The notes beneath the pieces are model-generated. The model made no database searches, was not told the origin of the DNA, and saw nothing but the letters and a program-made list of their open reading frames with translations. The translations under genes and the position numbers were made by a program. A stretch of 64,000 bases of DNA from MFD01275-c22 sp963705885 (lineage in GTDB: Bacteria > Actinomycetota > Actinomycetes > JACCUZ01): assembly GCA_963705885.1 (NCBI GenBank), contig OY970120.1:1674001-1738000 (forward strand), in the 5' to 3' direction. Below, one piece after another: positions 35,874 to 47,023 of the stretch; position 1 is the stretch's first letter, and the number at the start of each line of letters is the position of its first letter.

Positions 35874-36641
35874 ATGCCGGCGCGCTGGGCCGTGGCGGTC
35901 CTCGCGGGGCTGGCCGACCTCGCCCTGCCGGCGGCGTGCGCAGGGTGCGGCGCGACGGGGGCGACCCTCTGCCCGGCCTGCCGGGTCGCGCTGGGCGGAC
36001 CGGCCCGGTGCGCGTGGCCCGACCCCCCGCCGCCGGGACTGCCGGAGCCCTGGGCCGTCGCGACCTACGACGGGGCGGTCCGCGCCCTCGTCGTCGCGCA
36101 CAAGGAGTCGGGCCGGCTCGCCCTGTCGGCCCCGCTGGGGGCGGCGCTGGCCCGCAGCGTGACCGCGACGGGGGCGGCTGCCCGCCACCCCGGCCCGCTG
36201 ATCCTCGTGCCCGCGCCGTCGCGGCCCTCCGCGGTGCGTCGGCGAGGTCACGACCCCACGCTGCGGATGACCTGGCACGCCGCGTCGGCGGTCCGCCGGG
36301 CCGGTGGCGACGTCCGCGTCCTCCCGGTGCTCCGCGTCGGTGGCGGCGTGGTGGACCAGTCGGGCCTGTCCGCGGCGGCCCGGGCCGCGAACATGACCGG
36401 GGCGCTGCGCGTCCCGCGGAGGCTGGTCCCGCTGGTGGTGGGGCGGCGGGTCGTGGTGGTCGACGACGTGGTGACGACCGGCGCCACGCTCGCCGCGGCC
36501 GCGGCCGCCCTCGGTCGCGTCGGTTGCGAGGTCGTCGCGGCCGCCGTGGTCGCGGCGACCGCCCGGCGGAGCAGGCCGCCGGACGTCCGGGGGGCAGGGG
36601 GTCCGTCCGGCGGACTGTCGCCGGGCGCGTCAGGGGTCTAG
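35874..36641 (+). CDS. ComF family phosphoribosyltransferase-like protein
   Basis: 255 aa. A double zinc-ribbon N-terminus (CAGCGATGATLCPACRVAL) and a PRTase fold with the PRPP-binding VVVVDDVVTTGATLAAA are the ComF hallmarks. Also visible are VPAPSRPSAVRRRGHDPTLR and DQSGLSAAARAANM. In naturally competent bacteria ComF aids DNA uptake; in actinobacteria this gene's role is not established. ATG 35874 is used; GTG 35850 is in frame. The gene order lpqB-comF-hpf-secA matches mycobacteria. Confidence 0.9.
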   Translation: MPARWAVAVLAGLADLALPAACAGCGATGATLCPACRVALGGPARCAWPDPPPPGLPEPWAVATYDGAVRALVVAHKESGRLALSAPLGAALARSVTATGAAARHPGPLILVPAPSRPSAVRRRGHDPTLRMTWHAASAVRRAGGDVRVLPVLRVGGGVVDQSGLSAAARAANMTGALRVPRRLVPLVVGRRVVVVDDVVTTGATLAAAAAALGRVGCEVVAAAVVAATARRSRPPDVRGAGGPSGGLSPGASGV

Positions 36642-36654
36642 CGTTCCGTCATGG

Positions 36655-36905
36655 CACCCGTCCGGGTCCGTGGTTGCGCCGTTCCCTCCGCCCCTCGCGG
36701 GGCAAGGTCCGGCAAGCCGATGCCAGCCGCAGGCGAAACGGTCCACGTAAGGCGACTTCTCGTCGTTCGATCACGGTGCGGCTTAGGAGTAAGTCCTGCC
36801 CCGCCGGGGGATCCCATGTCCCCCGGGTACGGGAGAAGGGGAGTAGTGGCGCGTGACGCCGCGAGACCCTCGGCAGGCGGATGTGGGGTCGAAGACCAGG
36901 TCGGC
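36655..36905 (+). ncRNA. candidate raiA-motif RNA in the 332-bp gap upstream of hpf
   Basis: The gap 36642-36973 has no credible ORF but dense pairing. CGTGG (36669-36673)/CCACG (36743-36747) stacks with CCGTT (36679-36683)/AACGG (36737-36741), enclosing a GCCCC/GGGGC hairpin (36690-36703). Further hairpins lie at 36753-36765, 36785-36797, 36804-36826 (7-bp CCGGGGG/CCCCCGG), 36848-36860 and 36887-36897. The raiA-motif RNA of Firmicutes and Actinobacteria lies just upstream of raiA/hpf and is about this size. The identification rests on position and structure, not on a covariance search; boundaries are approximate. Confidence 0.55.
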
Positions 36906-36973
36906 CGGGCGGGTGCCGCTTCTCGTAGATTGGTACGCACCACCAGCTCGATCGAGACGTGGAGGGTCAGTTC

Positions 36974-37576
36974 GTGGACATCGTCGTCAAGGGTCGTCAC
37001 ACCGAGGTTCCGGAGCGTTTCCGTGTGCACGTGACGGAGAAGCTCGCCAAGATCGAGAAGCTCGATCCCAAGGTGATCAGCGTCGACGTCGAGTACTCCA
37101 AGGAGCGCAACCCACGACTGGCGGACTTCAGCGAGCGCATCGAGCTCACGATCCACTCACGCGGCCCAGTCGTGCGGGCCGAGGCGGCAGCCCAGGACTG
37201 CTACGCGGCGTTGGACGCGGCGATGACCAAGCTGGAGAACCGGTTGCGGCGGGCCCACGACCGGCGTCGCGTGCACCACGGGGCCAAGACCCCGGTCTCG
37301 GTGGCCGCGGCCACCGCCCGGCTGGAGGCACAGAACGGCGTGGCGCCGGGGCTCGCGTCCGAGCTGCACGAGGCCGAGCCGGAGGGCGACGACGACGCGC
37401 TGTACGTCCGGGAGAAGGTGCACGAGGCCACTCCGATCCACCTCGACCAGGCGCTGTACGAGATGGAGCTGGTCGGTCACGACTTTTACCTGTTCGTGGA
37501 CGCCAAGACGTCGCAGCCGAGCGTCGTCTACCGCCGGCGGGCCTACGACTACGGAGTCATCCGCCTGGCGGTGTGA
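36974..37576 (+). CDS. hpf: ribosome hibernation promoting factor, long form
   Basis: 200 aa. The N-terminal RaiA/HPF domain (VDIVVKGRHTEVPERFRVHV, residues 1-105) binds the 30S decoding region. After a linker, the C-terminal dimerisation domain (ATPIHLDQALYEMELVGHDF to YDYGVIRL) drives 100S ribosome formation. The length fits the long HPF of actinobacteria and Firmicutes. I chose GTG 36974 because GGAGGG lies 7 nt upstream; an in-frame GTG at 36959 has no site. A 10-bp hairpin has the stop codon in its loop. Confidence 0.94.
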   Translation: MDIVVKGRHTEVPERFRVHVTEKLAKIEKLDPKVISVDVEYSKERNPRLADFSERIELTIHSRGPVVRAEAAAQDCYAALDAAMTKLENRLRRAHDRRRVHHGAKTPVSVAAATARLEAQNGVAPGLASELHEAEPEGDDDALYVREKVHEATPIHLDQALYEMELVGHDFYLFVDAKTSQPSVVYRRRAYDYGVIRLAV

Positions 37577-37586
37577 CGCCAGGCGG
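37561..37586 (+). terminator. hairpin spanning the hpf stop codon
   Basis: CCGCCTGGCG (37561-37570) pairs perfectly with CGCCAGGCGG (37577-37586). The 6-nt loop holds the TGA stop. Probably a U-less terminator for hpf. Confidence 0.55.
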
Positions 37587-37726
37587 TGCCGCGTGCCCGG
37601 TGCCGGACCGTCCTGGCGAACCGCCGACCCGGCATGCCCCGACGTGTCATAGTTCAGCCCGGGCTGGCCTCTGTCGGGCCCGGCCGACGACGGGGCCGTC
37701 CGTGTCCGAGGGAGAGGGGTGAGCCG

Positions 37727-38437
37727 GTGGGCGACGAAGCAGCCGTTGCCGCGCCTCCCGCCCGCGCGGGTCGCAGCGAGCCGATCCGGGTGCTGGTGGT
37801 CGACGACCACGCGTTGTTTCGCCGGGGGCTGGAGATGGTGCTCGGCCAGGAGGCCGACATCGAGGTCATCGGCGAGGCCGGCGACGGCGCCGAGGCGGTG
37901 GACCTGGCCTCCGCCCTGCTGCCCGACATCGTGCTCATGGACGTCCGGATGCCCCGGCGCAGCGGCATCGAGGCGTGCACCGCGATCAAGGACGTCGTCC
38001 CGAGCGCCAAGATCGTCATGCTCACGATCTCCGACGACGAGGCGGACCTCTACGACGCGATCAAGGCCGGGGCGAGCGGCTACCTGCTCAAGGAGATCTC
38101 GATCGACGAGGTCGCGGCCGCGATCCGGTCGGTGGCGGGAGGACAGTCGCTGATCAGCCCCTCGATGGCCTCCAAGCTGCTCACCGAGTTCGCCACGATG
38201 ATCAAGAAGGGCGACGAGCGCCAGCAGGTGCCCGCCCCGCGGCTGACCGACCGCGAGCTCGAGGTGCTCAAGCTGGTGGCGAAGGGCCTGAACAACCGCG
38301 ACATCGCCAAGGAGCTGTTCATCAGCGAGAACACGGTGAAGAACCACATCCGCAACATCCTGGAGAAGCTGCAGCTGCACTCCCGGATGGAGGCCGTGGT
38401 CTACGCCGTGCGCGAGAAGCTGCTCGAGATCACCTGA
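37727..38437 (+). CDS. NarL/LuxR-family response regulator
   Basis: 236 aa. After about 20 disordered residues, the receiver begins IRVLVVDDHALFRRGLEMVL, with the phosphoacceptor Asp in IVLMDVRMPRRSG and Lys in YLLKEIS. The LuxR HTH is LTDRELEVLKLVAKGLNNRDIAKELF...NTVKNHIRNILEKL. No kinase is adjacent, so it is an orphan regulator; an equivalent gene lies between hpf and secA in Streptomyces. GGAGAGGGGTGA precedes the GTG start. The 150-bp gap before it holds the hpf hairpin and nothing else I recognise. Confidence 0.92.
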   Translation: MGDEAAVAAPPARAGRSEPIRVLVVDDHALFRRGLEMVLGQEADIEVIGEAGDGAEAVDLASALLPDIVLMDVRMPRRSGIEACTAIKDVVPSAKIVMLTISDDEADLYDAIKAGASGYLLKEISIDEVAAAIRSVAGGQSLISPSMASKLLTEFATMIKKGDERQQVPAPRLTDRELEVLKLVAKGLNNRDIAKELFISENTVKNHIRNILEKLQLHSRMEAVVYAVREKLLEIT

Positions 38438-38478
38438 GCCCGACGAACGTCCGCGCGTGGTCCGCCCGAGCGCCCGTC

Positions 38479-39276
38479 CTACCCGAGCAGCAGGGTGTCG
38501 AGGCCGCGGACCAGCCCCGTGCGGCTGGTCGCGGCGCGCACGGCGAGCAGGGTGCCTGCGACGTACGGCGTGGGTGTCGGTCCGGCGTCGTGGCGGATCA
38601 CCAGGCGCTCGTCGGGCAGGGCGAAGACCACCTCGGTGGAGACCACGAAGCTCGGCAGCCGCAGGGAGTGCACCTGCGTCCCGGCCACCGATGCGCCGCG
38701 CGCGTCGACCTGGCCACCGGTCTCGCCGACCGGCACGTCGAGGGTCGTCGAGTTGACCGTGGCCAGCCTCTCGGCGAGCTCACGGGCTGTCCCGCTCGGG
38801 GCGTCGCGCTTGCCGGCCGAGGCGTAGTCGATGATCTCGCGGTGCGGCAGGTGGCGTGCGACCAGCAGCGCCGCCGCCTGGGCCATGGCCGCGGTGATCG
38901 AGAAGTTGCCTGCGGCGACGACGCCGACGCCCGCGTCGCGGGCCGCGGCGTCGATCTCGGCGAAGTCGTCGGCCCCGAGCCCGGAGGAGCCGACCACGAC
39001 CGACACGCCGCGCTCGACCGCGGCGAGCGTGTTGGCGCGCACCGCGTCGTGGGACGTGTAGTCGACGAGCACCTCGACCCCGTCGAGCGCCTCGGCGACC
39101 AGGCCGAAGACAGGGACGCCGTTGGCGTCACCACCCCATGCCCGGCCCAGGTCCTGCCCGGCCGACGACCGGCTCACCGCCGAGCGCAGGTCCAGGTCGT
39201 CGGCGGCGAGGACCGCCTCGGCGACCGGGCGCCCGGTCCACCCCGTCGCCCCGGCCACGCACACGCTCGTCGTCAT
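38479..39276 (-). CDS. DapB-like (dihydrodipicolinate reductase family) protein with altered active site
   Basis: 265 aa, the length and layout of DapB. The nucleotide-binding loop is CVAGATGWTGRPV, and the DapB-type KxDAPSGTA loop is present as GKRDAPSGTA. In canonical DapB the segment before that Lys is E-x-H-H; here it reads D-Y-A-S, so both histidines (E. coli H159/H160) are lost while the Lys is kept. It may therefore act on another substrate or be a DapB paralogue. TACGGT on the coding strand (39288-39283) lies 6 nt upstream of the ATG: leaderless. Confidence 0.8.
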   Translation of the reverse strand: MTTSVCVAGATGWTGRPVAEAVLAADDLDLRSAVSRSSAGQDLGRAWGGDANGVPVFGLVAEALDGVEVLVDYTSHDAVRANTLAAVERGVSVVVGSSGLGADDFAEIDAAARDAGVGVVAAGNFSITAAMAQAAALLVARHLPHREIIDYASAGKRDAPSGTARELAERLATVNSTTLDVPVGETGGQVDARGASVAGTQVHSLRLPSFVVSTEVVFALPDERLVIRHDAGPTPTPYVAGTLLAVRAATSRTGLVRGLDTLLLG

Positions 39277-39373
39277 GGCCCGACCGTAGCGCCGGACGCG
39301 TAGCGGGCCACCCGGGCGGAATCCCCGCGGAAGGGGTTGTGTCCAAGCGGCCGGGGCTCCGCGGGCCGGACGG

Positions 39374-40447
39374 CTATGCCCCCGGCAGGGCGAGGAAGCT
39401 CAGCACATCCTGGCCGTCGCGCTCCAGCGCCGCCTGGGTCGCCCGGTCGAGGGGCTCGAGCGCAACGATCTCGACCTGCGACCCGACGATGCGCCAGGTG
39501 GCGACGGCCCGCCCCTCGACGAGGGCGAAGGGACGGAACACGCCGCCGGAGACGACCGCGGGACCGTGCCGGCCGACCAGCGGGTCGCGCGACGCCCACC
39601 CGAGCAGCACCGGGTCGAAGGCGCCGAGCAGCCGAGGAGGCGCCAGCGCGCCGGGCGGCTCCCGGTCGGCCAGGTCGACCAGGTCGACCAGGTGGTCGTC
39701 CCCCCGCCCGTCGTCCCCGACCACCTCCGTCCCCGCGGCGACTGCCGCCATCCCCGCGCGGGCGTCGCGCAGCGGGAGCCCTGCCCACCGGGCCAGGTCG
39801 GCTGCGGTCGCGGGTCCGTGCCCCCGCAGGTACCGCTCGGCCAGCCGGGCCAGCGCCTCGTCGCGGTCTAGGGGAGCGGGTGCGGGACCGAGCCAGCCCG
39901 GCACCGACACCCACGACTGCTCGGTCCCCCGGGCGACCGGACCGCGGACGACGTGCCCGAGCAGCGCAGCCTCCATCAGCACGTGGACCAGCGCCTGCCC
40001 GCGGGTGGGCACCCCCGCGGCGTCGAGGCGGTCGCGCAGCGCCGCCCGGGTCTGCGGGCCCTCGGCGACCGCGGTGGCGACCGCCTCGACACCGCGCGCG
40101 AGCGCCGCCGGGTCGACGCCCTCCTGGCGCAGCCGCCGCGCGTTGGCCGTGCGGACGGGAGGGGTGGTCAGGTCGTGCAGCCACCAGTAGTCCGCGGCGG
40201 TGACCAGGTGCAGCGTGCCCCGGTTGAGCCAGGACACGACCAGGCTCCGACGGGCGCCCAGCGCCTCGTCGACGTCCGCGACGGTCAGCCCGCGGGACCG
40301 GGCCCGGACGGCCAGGCGGAAGCCGCGCGGGTCCTGCCCCTGCACCGCGAGCAGCCGTGCGGCCACGTCCTCGGGTCGCGTCGCTTGCGGCCCGCTCAGC
40401 AGCTGTGCGGACAGCCGGGCCGCGACGGCGGACGGTGCCGCCGTCAC
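39374..40447 (-). CDS. HTH_42 winged-helix protein, AlkZ-like DNA glycosylase family
   Basis: 357 aa. The N-terminal region has LLAVQGQDPRGFRLAVRAR, with the Gln-x-Gln pattern that forms the catalytic motif of AlkZ-type glycosylases. SWLNRGTLHLVTAADYWWL is a strong family signature. Tandem winged helices follow, and FDPVLLGWASRD near residue 285 is also conserved. AlkZ enzymes remove bulky or crosslinking lesions, some encoded in antibiotic clusters as self-resistance. A triplicated GGTCGACCA unit near 39670-39695 encodes a VDLVDLAD stretch. The GTG overlaps the M14 peptidase stop (GTGA). Confidence 0.82.
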   Translation of the reverse strand: MTAAPSAVAARLSAQLLSGPQATRPEDVAARLLAVQGQDPRGFRLAVRARSRGLTVADVDEALGARRSLVVSWLNRGTLHLVTAADYWWLHDLTTPPVRTANARRLRQEGVDPAALARGVEAVATAVAEGPQTRAALRDRLDAAGVPTRGQALVHVLMEAALLGHVVRGPVARGTEQSWVSVPGWLGPAPAPLDRDEALARLAERYLRGHGPATAADLARWAGLPLRDARAGMAAVAAGTEVVGDDGRGDDHLVDLVDLADREPPGALAPPRLLGAFDPVLLGWASRDPLVGRHGPAVVSGGVFRPFALVEGRAVATWRIVGSQVEIVALEPLDRATQAALERDGQDVLSFLALPGA

Positions 40448-41178
40448 CTGCCGGCGACGCCGAGCAGCGCCCGGGCGACGCGGGCGACGCGACCCGACGA
40501 CGCGCTGCGCCCGAGCTCCAGCGTCACCGCCCGCCCGCCGACCCGGGAGTTGTGCCAGTCGGTGAGGGTGCCGTGGCACCCCCCGCGGCAGTCGAAGGAC
40601 CGCACCGGCAGCCCGGTGGCGCGGCTGAGCCGGCGGACCAGCGTCATCGACCTTGCACGGTAGGAGTCGATGCCGAACAGCGGCTGGTGGACCACGACGG
40701 TGGTGCGCGGCCGGACCTCGCGCAGGAACCGCATCATGGCTGCCGTCTCGGGCTCGCTCGCCGCTGCCGGCCCCGACCACGTCGACGTGCCGGAGCCCGC
40801 CGGCGTCCAGTAGCGGGGGAAGTTGCGGTTGAGGTCGACGCCCCGGGCGTTGGTGCGACGGTCGGCGGCGGTGCCGTCCGGGTTCATCGTCCGCACGAGC
40901 CACAGGTCGGCCCCGCGGGGGAGCGGGGCGGTGCGCAGGCGGCGTGCGACACGCATGCCGGCGCGCTCGTCGCCGTGCATGCTGCCGACCACCAGCGTCG
41001 GCCGGCGCGCGTCGTCGGACCACCGGTGCACAGCGGTGATCGCCCGGCCCTGCACCGACGTGCCGATGCGCACCCGCTCCTCGTGCACCGCCGCCCCCGC
41101 CGACGGTGCCGGGGCGACGACGACCACCGACAGCGCGGCCACCGCGGCGAGCAGCGCGAGGCGACGGGGTCCGGGCAC
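40444..41178 (-). CDS. secreted M14-family zinc carboxypeptidase-like protein
   Basis: 244 aa. A signal peptide (RRLALLAAVAALSVVVVAP) ends near residue 27. Zinc ligands are visible as HGDE (SMHGDERAGM) and a downstream His (VVVHQPLFGID). NARGVDLNRNFP holds the substrate Arg/Asn, and VTLELG the catalytic Glu. It probably trims peptidoglycan peptides or secreted proteins. The GTG at 41178 has GAGAGG 9 nt upstream; an ATG at 41187 abuts the same purine stretch with no spacing, so I prefer the GTG. Coupled to the AlkZ-like gene downstream. Confidence 0.85.
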   Translation of the reverse strand: MPGPRRLALLAAVAALSVVVVAPAPSAGAAVHEERVRIGTSVQGRAITAVHRWSDDARRPTLVVGSMHGDERAGMRVARRLRTAPLPRGADLWLVRTMNPDGTAADRRTNARGVDLNRNFPRYWTPAGSGTSTWSGPAAASEPETAAMMRFLREVRPRTTVVVHQPLFGIDSYRARSMTLVRRLSRATGLPVRSFDCRGGCHGTLTDWHNSRVGGRAVTLELGRSASSGRVARVARALLGVAGR

Positions 41179-41229
41179 GGGGAGCATCCTCTCAGGACGT
41201 GTCGGTCCCGCGTGGCAGCATCGCCTGCC

Positions 41230-42471
41230 GTGAGTCGACCCGGTCAGGCCCCCGTGCGGCTGAGCGCCGCTCGCGCCCGGCGGGTGGCGATCGCCGCCCA
41301 GGGCCTGGCGGTCGCGCGGCCGGCCGCACCCGGCATGCGGCAGGTGACGTCCACCGTCGAGCGCATCGGGCTGCTCCAGATCGACAGCGTCAACGTGCTG
41401 ACCAGGGCCCACTACCTGCCCCTGTTCTCGCGCCTCGGGCCGTACAACCGCGGCCTGCTCGACCGCGCCTGCGGCCGGTCGCCCCGTCGGCTGGTGGAGT
41501 ACTGGGCCCACGAGGCGAGCCTCGTGCCCCCGTCGACCCATCGGCTGCTGCGCTGGCGCATGCGCCGGTGGCGGGAGGAGGCGTGGGGCGGCATGCGCGC
41601 GGTCGTCGAGCAGCAGCCCGGGCTGGTGAAGGCGGTGCTCGCCGAGGTCGCGAGCCGGTCGGTGCCGATGACCGCCGGTGAGGTCGAGGTCGCTCTCGCC
41701 CACGACGTCCCCCGCTCCACCGTGGACTGGGGCTGGAACTGGTCGGCCGTCAAGCGGGCGCTGGAGTACCTCTTCTGGGCGGGCGAGGTCACCTCGGCCG
41801 GCCGGACCACCTCCTTCGAGCGGCGCTACGCGCTGCCCGGGCGGGTGCTGCCGCGGAACGTCCTCATCGCCCCCGACCCGTCCGACGACGAGGCGTTCGT
41901 CGAGCTGGTGCGCATCGCGGCGCAGGCCCACGGCGTCGCCAGCGAGCCGTGCCTGCGCGACTACTTCCGGATGCGCCCGGAGGACACCAGGGCCGCGGTC
42001 GCGGTGCTCGTCGACGCCGGCGAGCTGCTGCCCGCGCGGGTCGACGGCTGGTCCCGGCCTGCGTACCTCCACCGGGACGCCCGGGTGCCGCGCGCGGTCG
42101 GCGCCCGCGCGCTGCTGGCCCCGTTCGACCCGCTGGTGTGGGAGAGGGCGCGGGTCGAGGCGCTGTTCGGGTTCCGCTACCGCCTCGAGATCTACGTCCC
42201 GGCCGGCAAGCGGGTGCACGGCTACTACGTCCTGCCGTTCCTGCTCGGCGACCGGCTCGTCGCCCGCGTCGACCTCAAGGCCGACCGGCAGGCGGGCGCC
42301 CTGCTCGTGCGCGGCGCCTTCGCCGAGGAGTCCGCTCCGGTGGAGACGGCCGACGCGCTGGCCGACGAGCTCGCCACGATGGCGGGCTGGCTCGGGCTGG
42401 GCGCGGTGCGCGTCCAGCCGCGCGGGGACCTGGCAGCAGCGCTCGCTCAGTCGGTCGCCAGCCGGGAGTGA
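41230..42471 (+). CDS. HTH_42 winged-helix protein, YcaQ/AlkX-like DNA crosslink glycosylase
   Basis: 413 aa. The N-terminal part carries ERIGLLQIDSVNVLTRAHYL, with the Gln-x-Asp motif typical of YcaQ/AlkX. LVEYWAHEASLVPPSTHRLL and the C-terminal LAPFDPLVWERARVEALFGF are further signatures. E. coli YcaQ unhooks interstrand crosslinks made by nitrogen mustards. Start GTG 41230, by the position of the conserved SAARARRVAIAAQGL beginning. It is divergent from the M14 gene and its last 25 bp overlap the convergent GNAT gene. Confidence 0.87.
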   Translation: MSRPGQAPVRLSAARARRVAIAAQGLAVARPAAPGMRQVTSTVERIGLLQIDSVNVLTRAHYLPLFSRLGPYNRGLLDRACGRSPRRLVEYWAHEASLVPPSTHRLLRWRMRRWREEAWGGMRAVVEQQPGLVKAVLAEVASRSVPMTAGEVEVALAHDVPRSTVDWGWNWSAVKRALEYLFWAGEVTSAGRTTSFERRYALPGRVLPRNVLIAPDPSDDEAFVELVRIAAQAHGVASEPCLRDYFRMRPEDTRAAVAVLVDAGELLPARVDGWSRPAYLHRDARVPRAVGARALLAPFDPLVWERARVEALFGFRYRLEIYVPAGKRVHGYYVLPFLLGDRLVARVDLKADRQAGALLVRGAFAEESAPVETADALADELATMAGWLGLGAVRVQPRGDLAAALAQSVASRE

Positions 42472-43547
42472 ACGTGCTCGTCCTCCCGGGTCCCGTCCTC
42501 CGCCCGGTAGCCGCCGCGCCGGGTGCCCTCCGCCCGGAAGCCGCACTTCTCGGCGACCCGGCAGGACGCCAGGTTGTCGGGAGCGTGCGGCAGCTCGATG
42601 CGCTCCAGCCCGAGCCCGCCGAACGCCCACCGGCTGACCGCGCCGACGGCGTCGGTGGCTGCGCCGCGGCCCCGGGCCCACGGCGCGGTCCGGTAGCCGA
42701 TGGACGCCGACCTGGCGGCGAGGTCCACCTGCCAGAGCGAGACGTTCCCGGCCATGCGCCCGCTCGTCGCGTCGAGCACGGAGAACGTCGCGTGGTTCCC
42801 GCTGCGCCAGTCGCCGCCGCGCTCGCACCAGGCGCGGGCCCTCTCCAGGTCGACCACGTCCGGTGCGGGGTTCCAGCGCACGGTCAGCGGGTCCGACAGC
42901 ATGGCGAGCGCCTCGGCCGCGTCCTCCGTCGCCGGGGGGCGCAGGTGCCACTGCCCGGCGGAGATCTCGACCGGCTCGACGCCGGCAGCCGCGGGCACGG
43001 CTCCCGGCGGGTCGGTCGCGAGCCGGGCGTGGACGTGCAGGTCGTGCAGGACGCCGTCGCCGTGGTCCTGGCCGGCGCGTTCGGTGCCCTCGAGGGCGAA
43101 GCCGCAGCGGGCGGCGACCCGGCAGGACGCCAGGTTGCCGGTCGCGTGGCGCAGGGTCACGCGGGCGAGTCCCATCGGGCCCAGGGCGTGCGCCGTGGCC
43201 GTCGTGACCATCAGCGCGGCGATGCCGCGGCGACGGTTGCCCGGCCACACCGCGTAACCGGTCTCGGCGCCGCGGCTGGTGGTGAACCGGTGCAGCCCGA
43301 CCCGCCCGACGACCGCGTCCGTCACCGGGTCGCAGACCGCCCAGTCCACCCGGTCGTCGTCGTGGCGCGCCCGAACCCAGGCCAGCGCGGTCGCGGAGTC
43401 GTGCACCCGCAGCAGGGTCGGCATCCACCGCCAGGCGTCCTCGTCGGCGGCGAGAGCGCGGACGGCGTCGGCGTCGGCGTCGCGCCACGGCCGGAAGCAG
43501 AGACCGCCTGCCTCCAGACGGGGCACCCGCTCGGCGGCGCCGGTCAC
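42447..43547 (-). CDS. tandem GNAT acetyltransferase (two GNAT domains)
   Basis: 366 aa. Each half is a RimJ/RimL-type GNAT domain. The first (about 10-175) has GYAVWPGNRRRGIAALMV and LASCRVAARCGFALEGTER; the second (about 190-366) has IGYRTAPWARGRGAATDAV and LASCRVAEKCGFRAEGTRR. Both keep the acetyl-CoA pyrophosphate loop, the first in a diverged form. Substrates may be protein N-termini or small amines; not predictable. The GTG overlaps the next GNAT gene's stop (GTGA). The 3' end overlaps the crosslink glycosylase gene. Confidence 0.87.
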   Translation of the reverse strand: MTGAAERVPRLEAGGLCFRPWRDADADAVRALAADEDAWRWMPTLLRVHDSATALAWVRARHDDDRVDWAVCDPVTDAVVGRVGLHRFTTSRGAETGYAVWPGNRRRGIAALMVTTATAHALGPMGLARVTLRHATGNLASCRVAARCGFALEGTERAGQDHGDGVLHDLHVHARLATDPPGAVPAAAGVEPVEISAGQWHLRPPATEDAAEALAMLSDPLTVRWNPAPDVVDLERARAWCERGGDWRSGNHATFSVLDATSGRMAGNVSLWQVDLAARSASIGYRTAPWARGRGAATDAVGAVSRWAFGGLGLERIELPHAPDNLASCRVAEKCGFRAEGTRRGGYRAEDGTREDEHVHSRLATD

Positions 43548-44092
43548 CGCAGCTCGCCGGCGAGCAATCCGCCGACCCACGCGTCGAGACGCTCCTCCCG
43601 GTGCAGCAGCCGGGAGCGCAGCGTGCCCTCGCGGCGGAAGCCGAGCTTCTCGGCCACGCGCCATGACGGGTCGTTGCCCACCGCCGCAAGCCACTCGATG
43701 CGTGCGAGCCCGAGCACGTCGAAGCCGAACCGGCAGACCATCCGGGCCGAGTCGGTCATCACCCCCCGACCCCGTGCCCACGGGGCCGTCCAGTAGCCGA
43801 TCTCCCGCATCGTCGCGTCCCGCGCGTGCAGGCCGACCATGGCGAGCAGCCGGCCGTCCCGCGCGTCGGTCACGGCGAAGGTCATCTCCCCGTCGTCGGC
43901 GTCCCACCGGCTGGGGCGCGAGGCGACGAACTCCTCGGCGTGCACGCGCTGGTAGGGCACGGGGACCGGGATCCACCGCTGGATCTCGGGATCCTGGCAG
44001 GCAAGGGTGACCGCCTCGACGTCCTGCACGCCGGGCAGCCGCAGGAGCAGCGTGCCGTCGGAGAGCTCCGCCGGGCTCACGGGGGTGACCAT
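43544..44092 (-). CDS. GNAT family N-acetyltransferase
   Basis: 182 aa, single GNAT domain. EIGYWTAPWARGRGVMTDSA is the acetyl-CoA loop and WRVAEKLGFRREGTLRSRL the C-terminal signature, nearly the same wording as the second half of the adjacent tandem GNAT. It probably arose from the same duplication. TTGGAT lies 6 nt before the ATG on the coding strand, a weak leaderless-type arrangement. It is divergent from secA. Confidence 0.87.
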   Translation of the reverse strand: MVTPVSPAELSDGTLLLRLPGVQDVEAVTLACQDPEIQRWIPVPVPYQRVHAEEFVASRPSRWDADDGEMTFAVTDARDGRLLAMVGLHARDATMREIGYWTAPWARGRGVMTDSARMVCRFGFDVLGLARIEWLAAVGNDPSWRVAEKLGFRREGTLRSRLLHREERLDAWVGGLLAGELR

Positions 44093-44236
44093 GCGCCCAT
44101 CCAACCGGGAGCCGGGCGGGCGGTCGAGCCGGTTCGCGCCGCACGGTGCGCCTACCATGGCGTGAGACGTCGCCCGGCGTCGTGACGAGACGATCCGGCC
44201 ACCCGGCCGTACACCCACCGCTCGAGGAGTTCCTGC

Positions 44237-47008
<2,772 letters not shown>

Positions 47009-47023
47009 CCCGGCCAGGGGCGC

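Noticed and set aside
36642..36973. c-di-AMP (ydaO) riboswitch in the hpf leader
   Set aside because: I see none of its conserved elements, and in actinobacteria it precedes cell-wall hydrolase genes rather than hpf.
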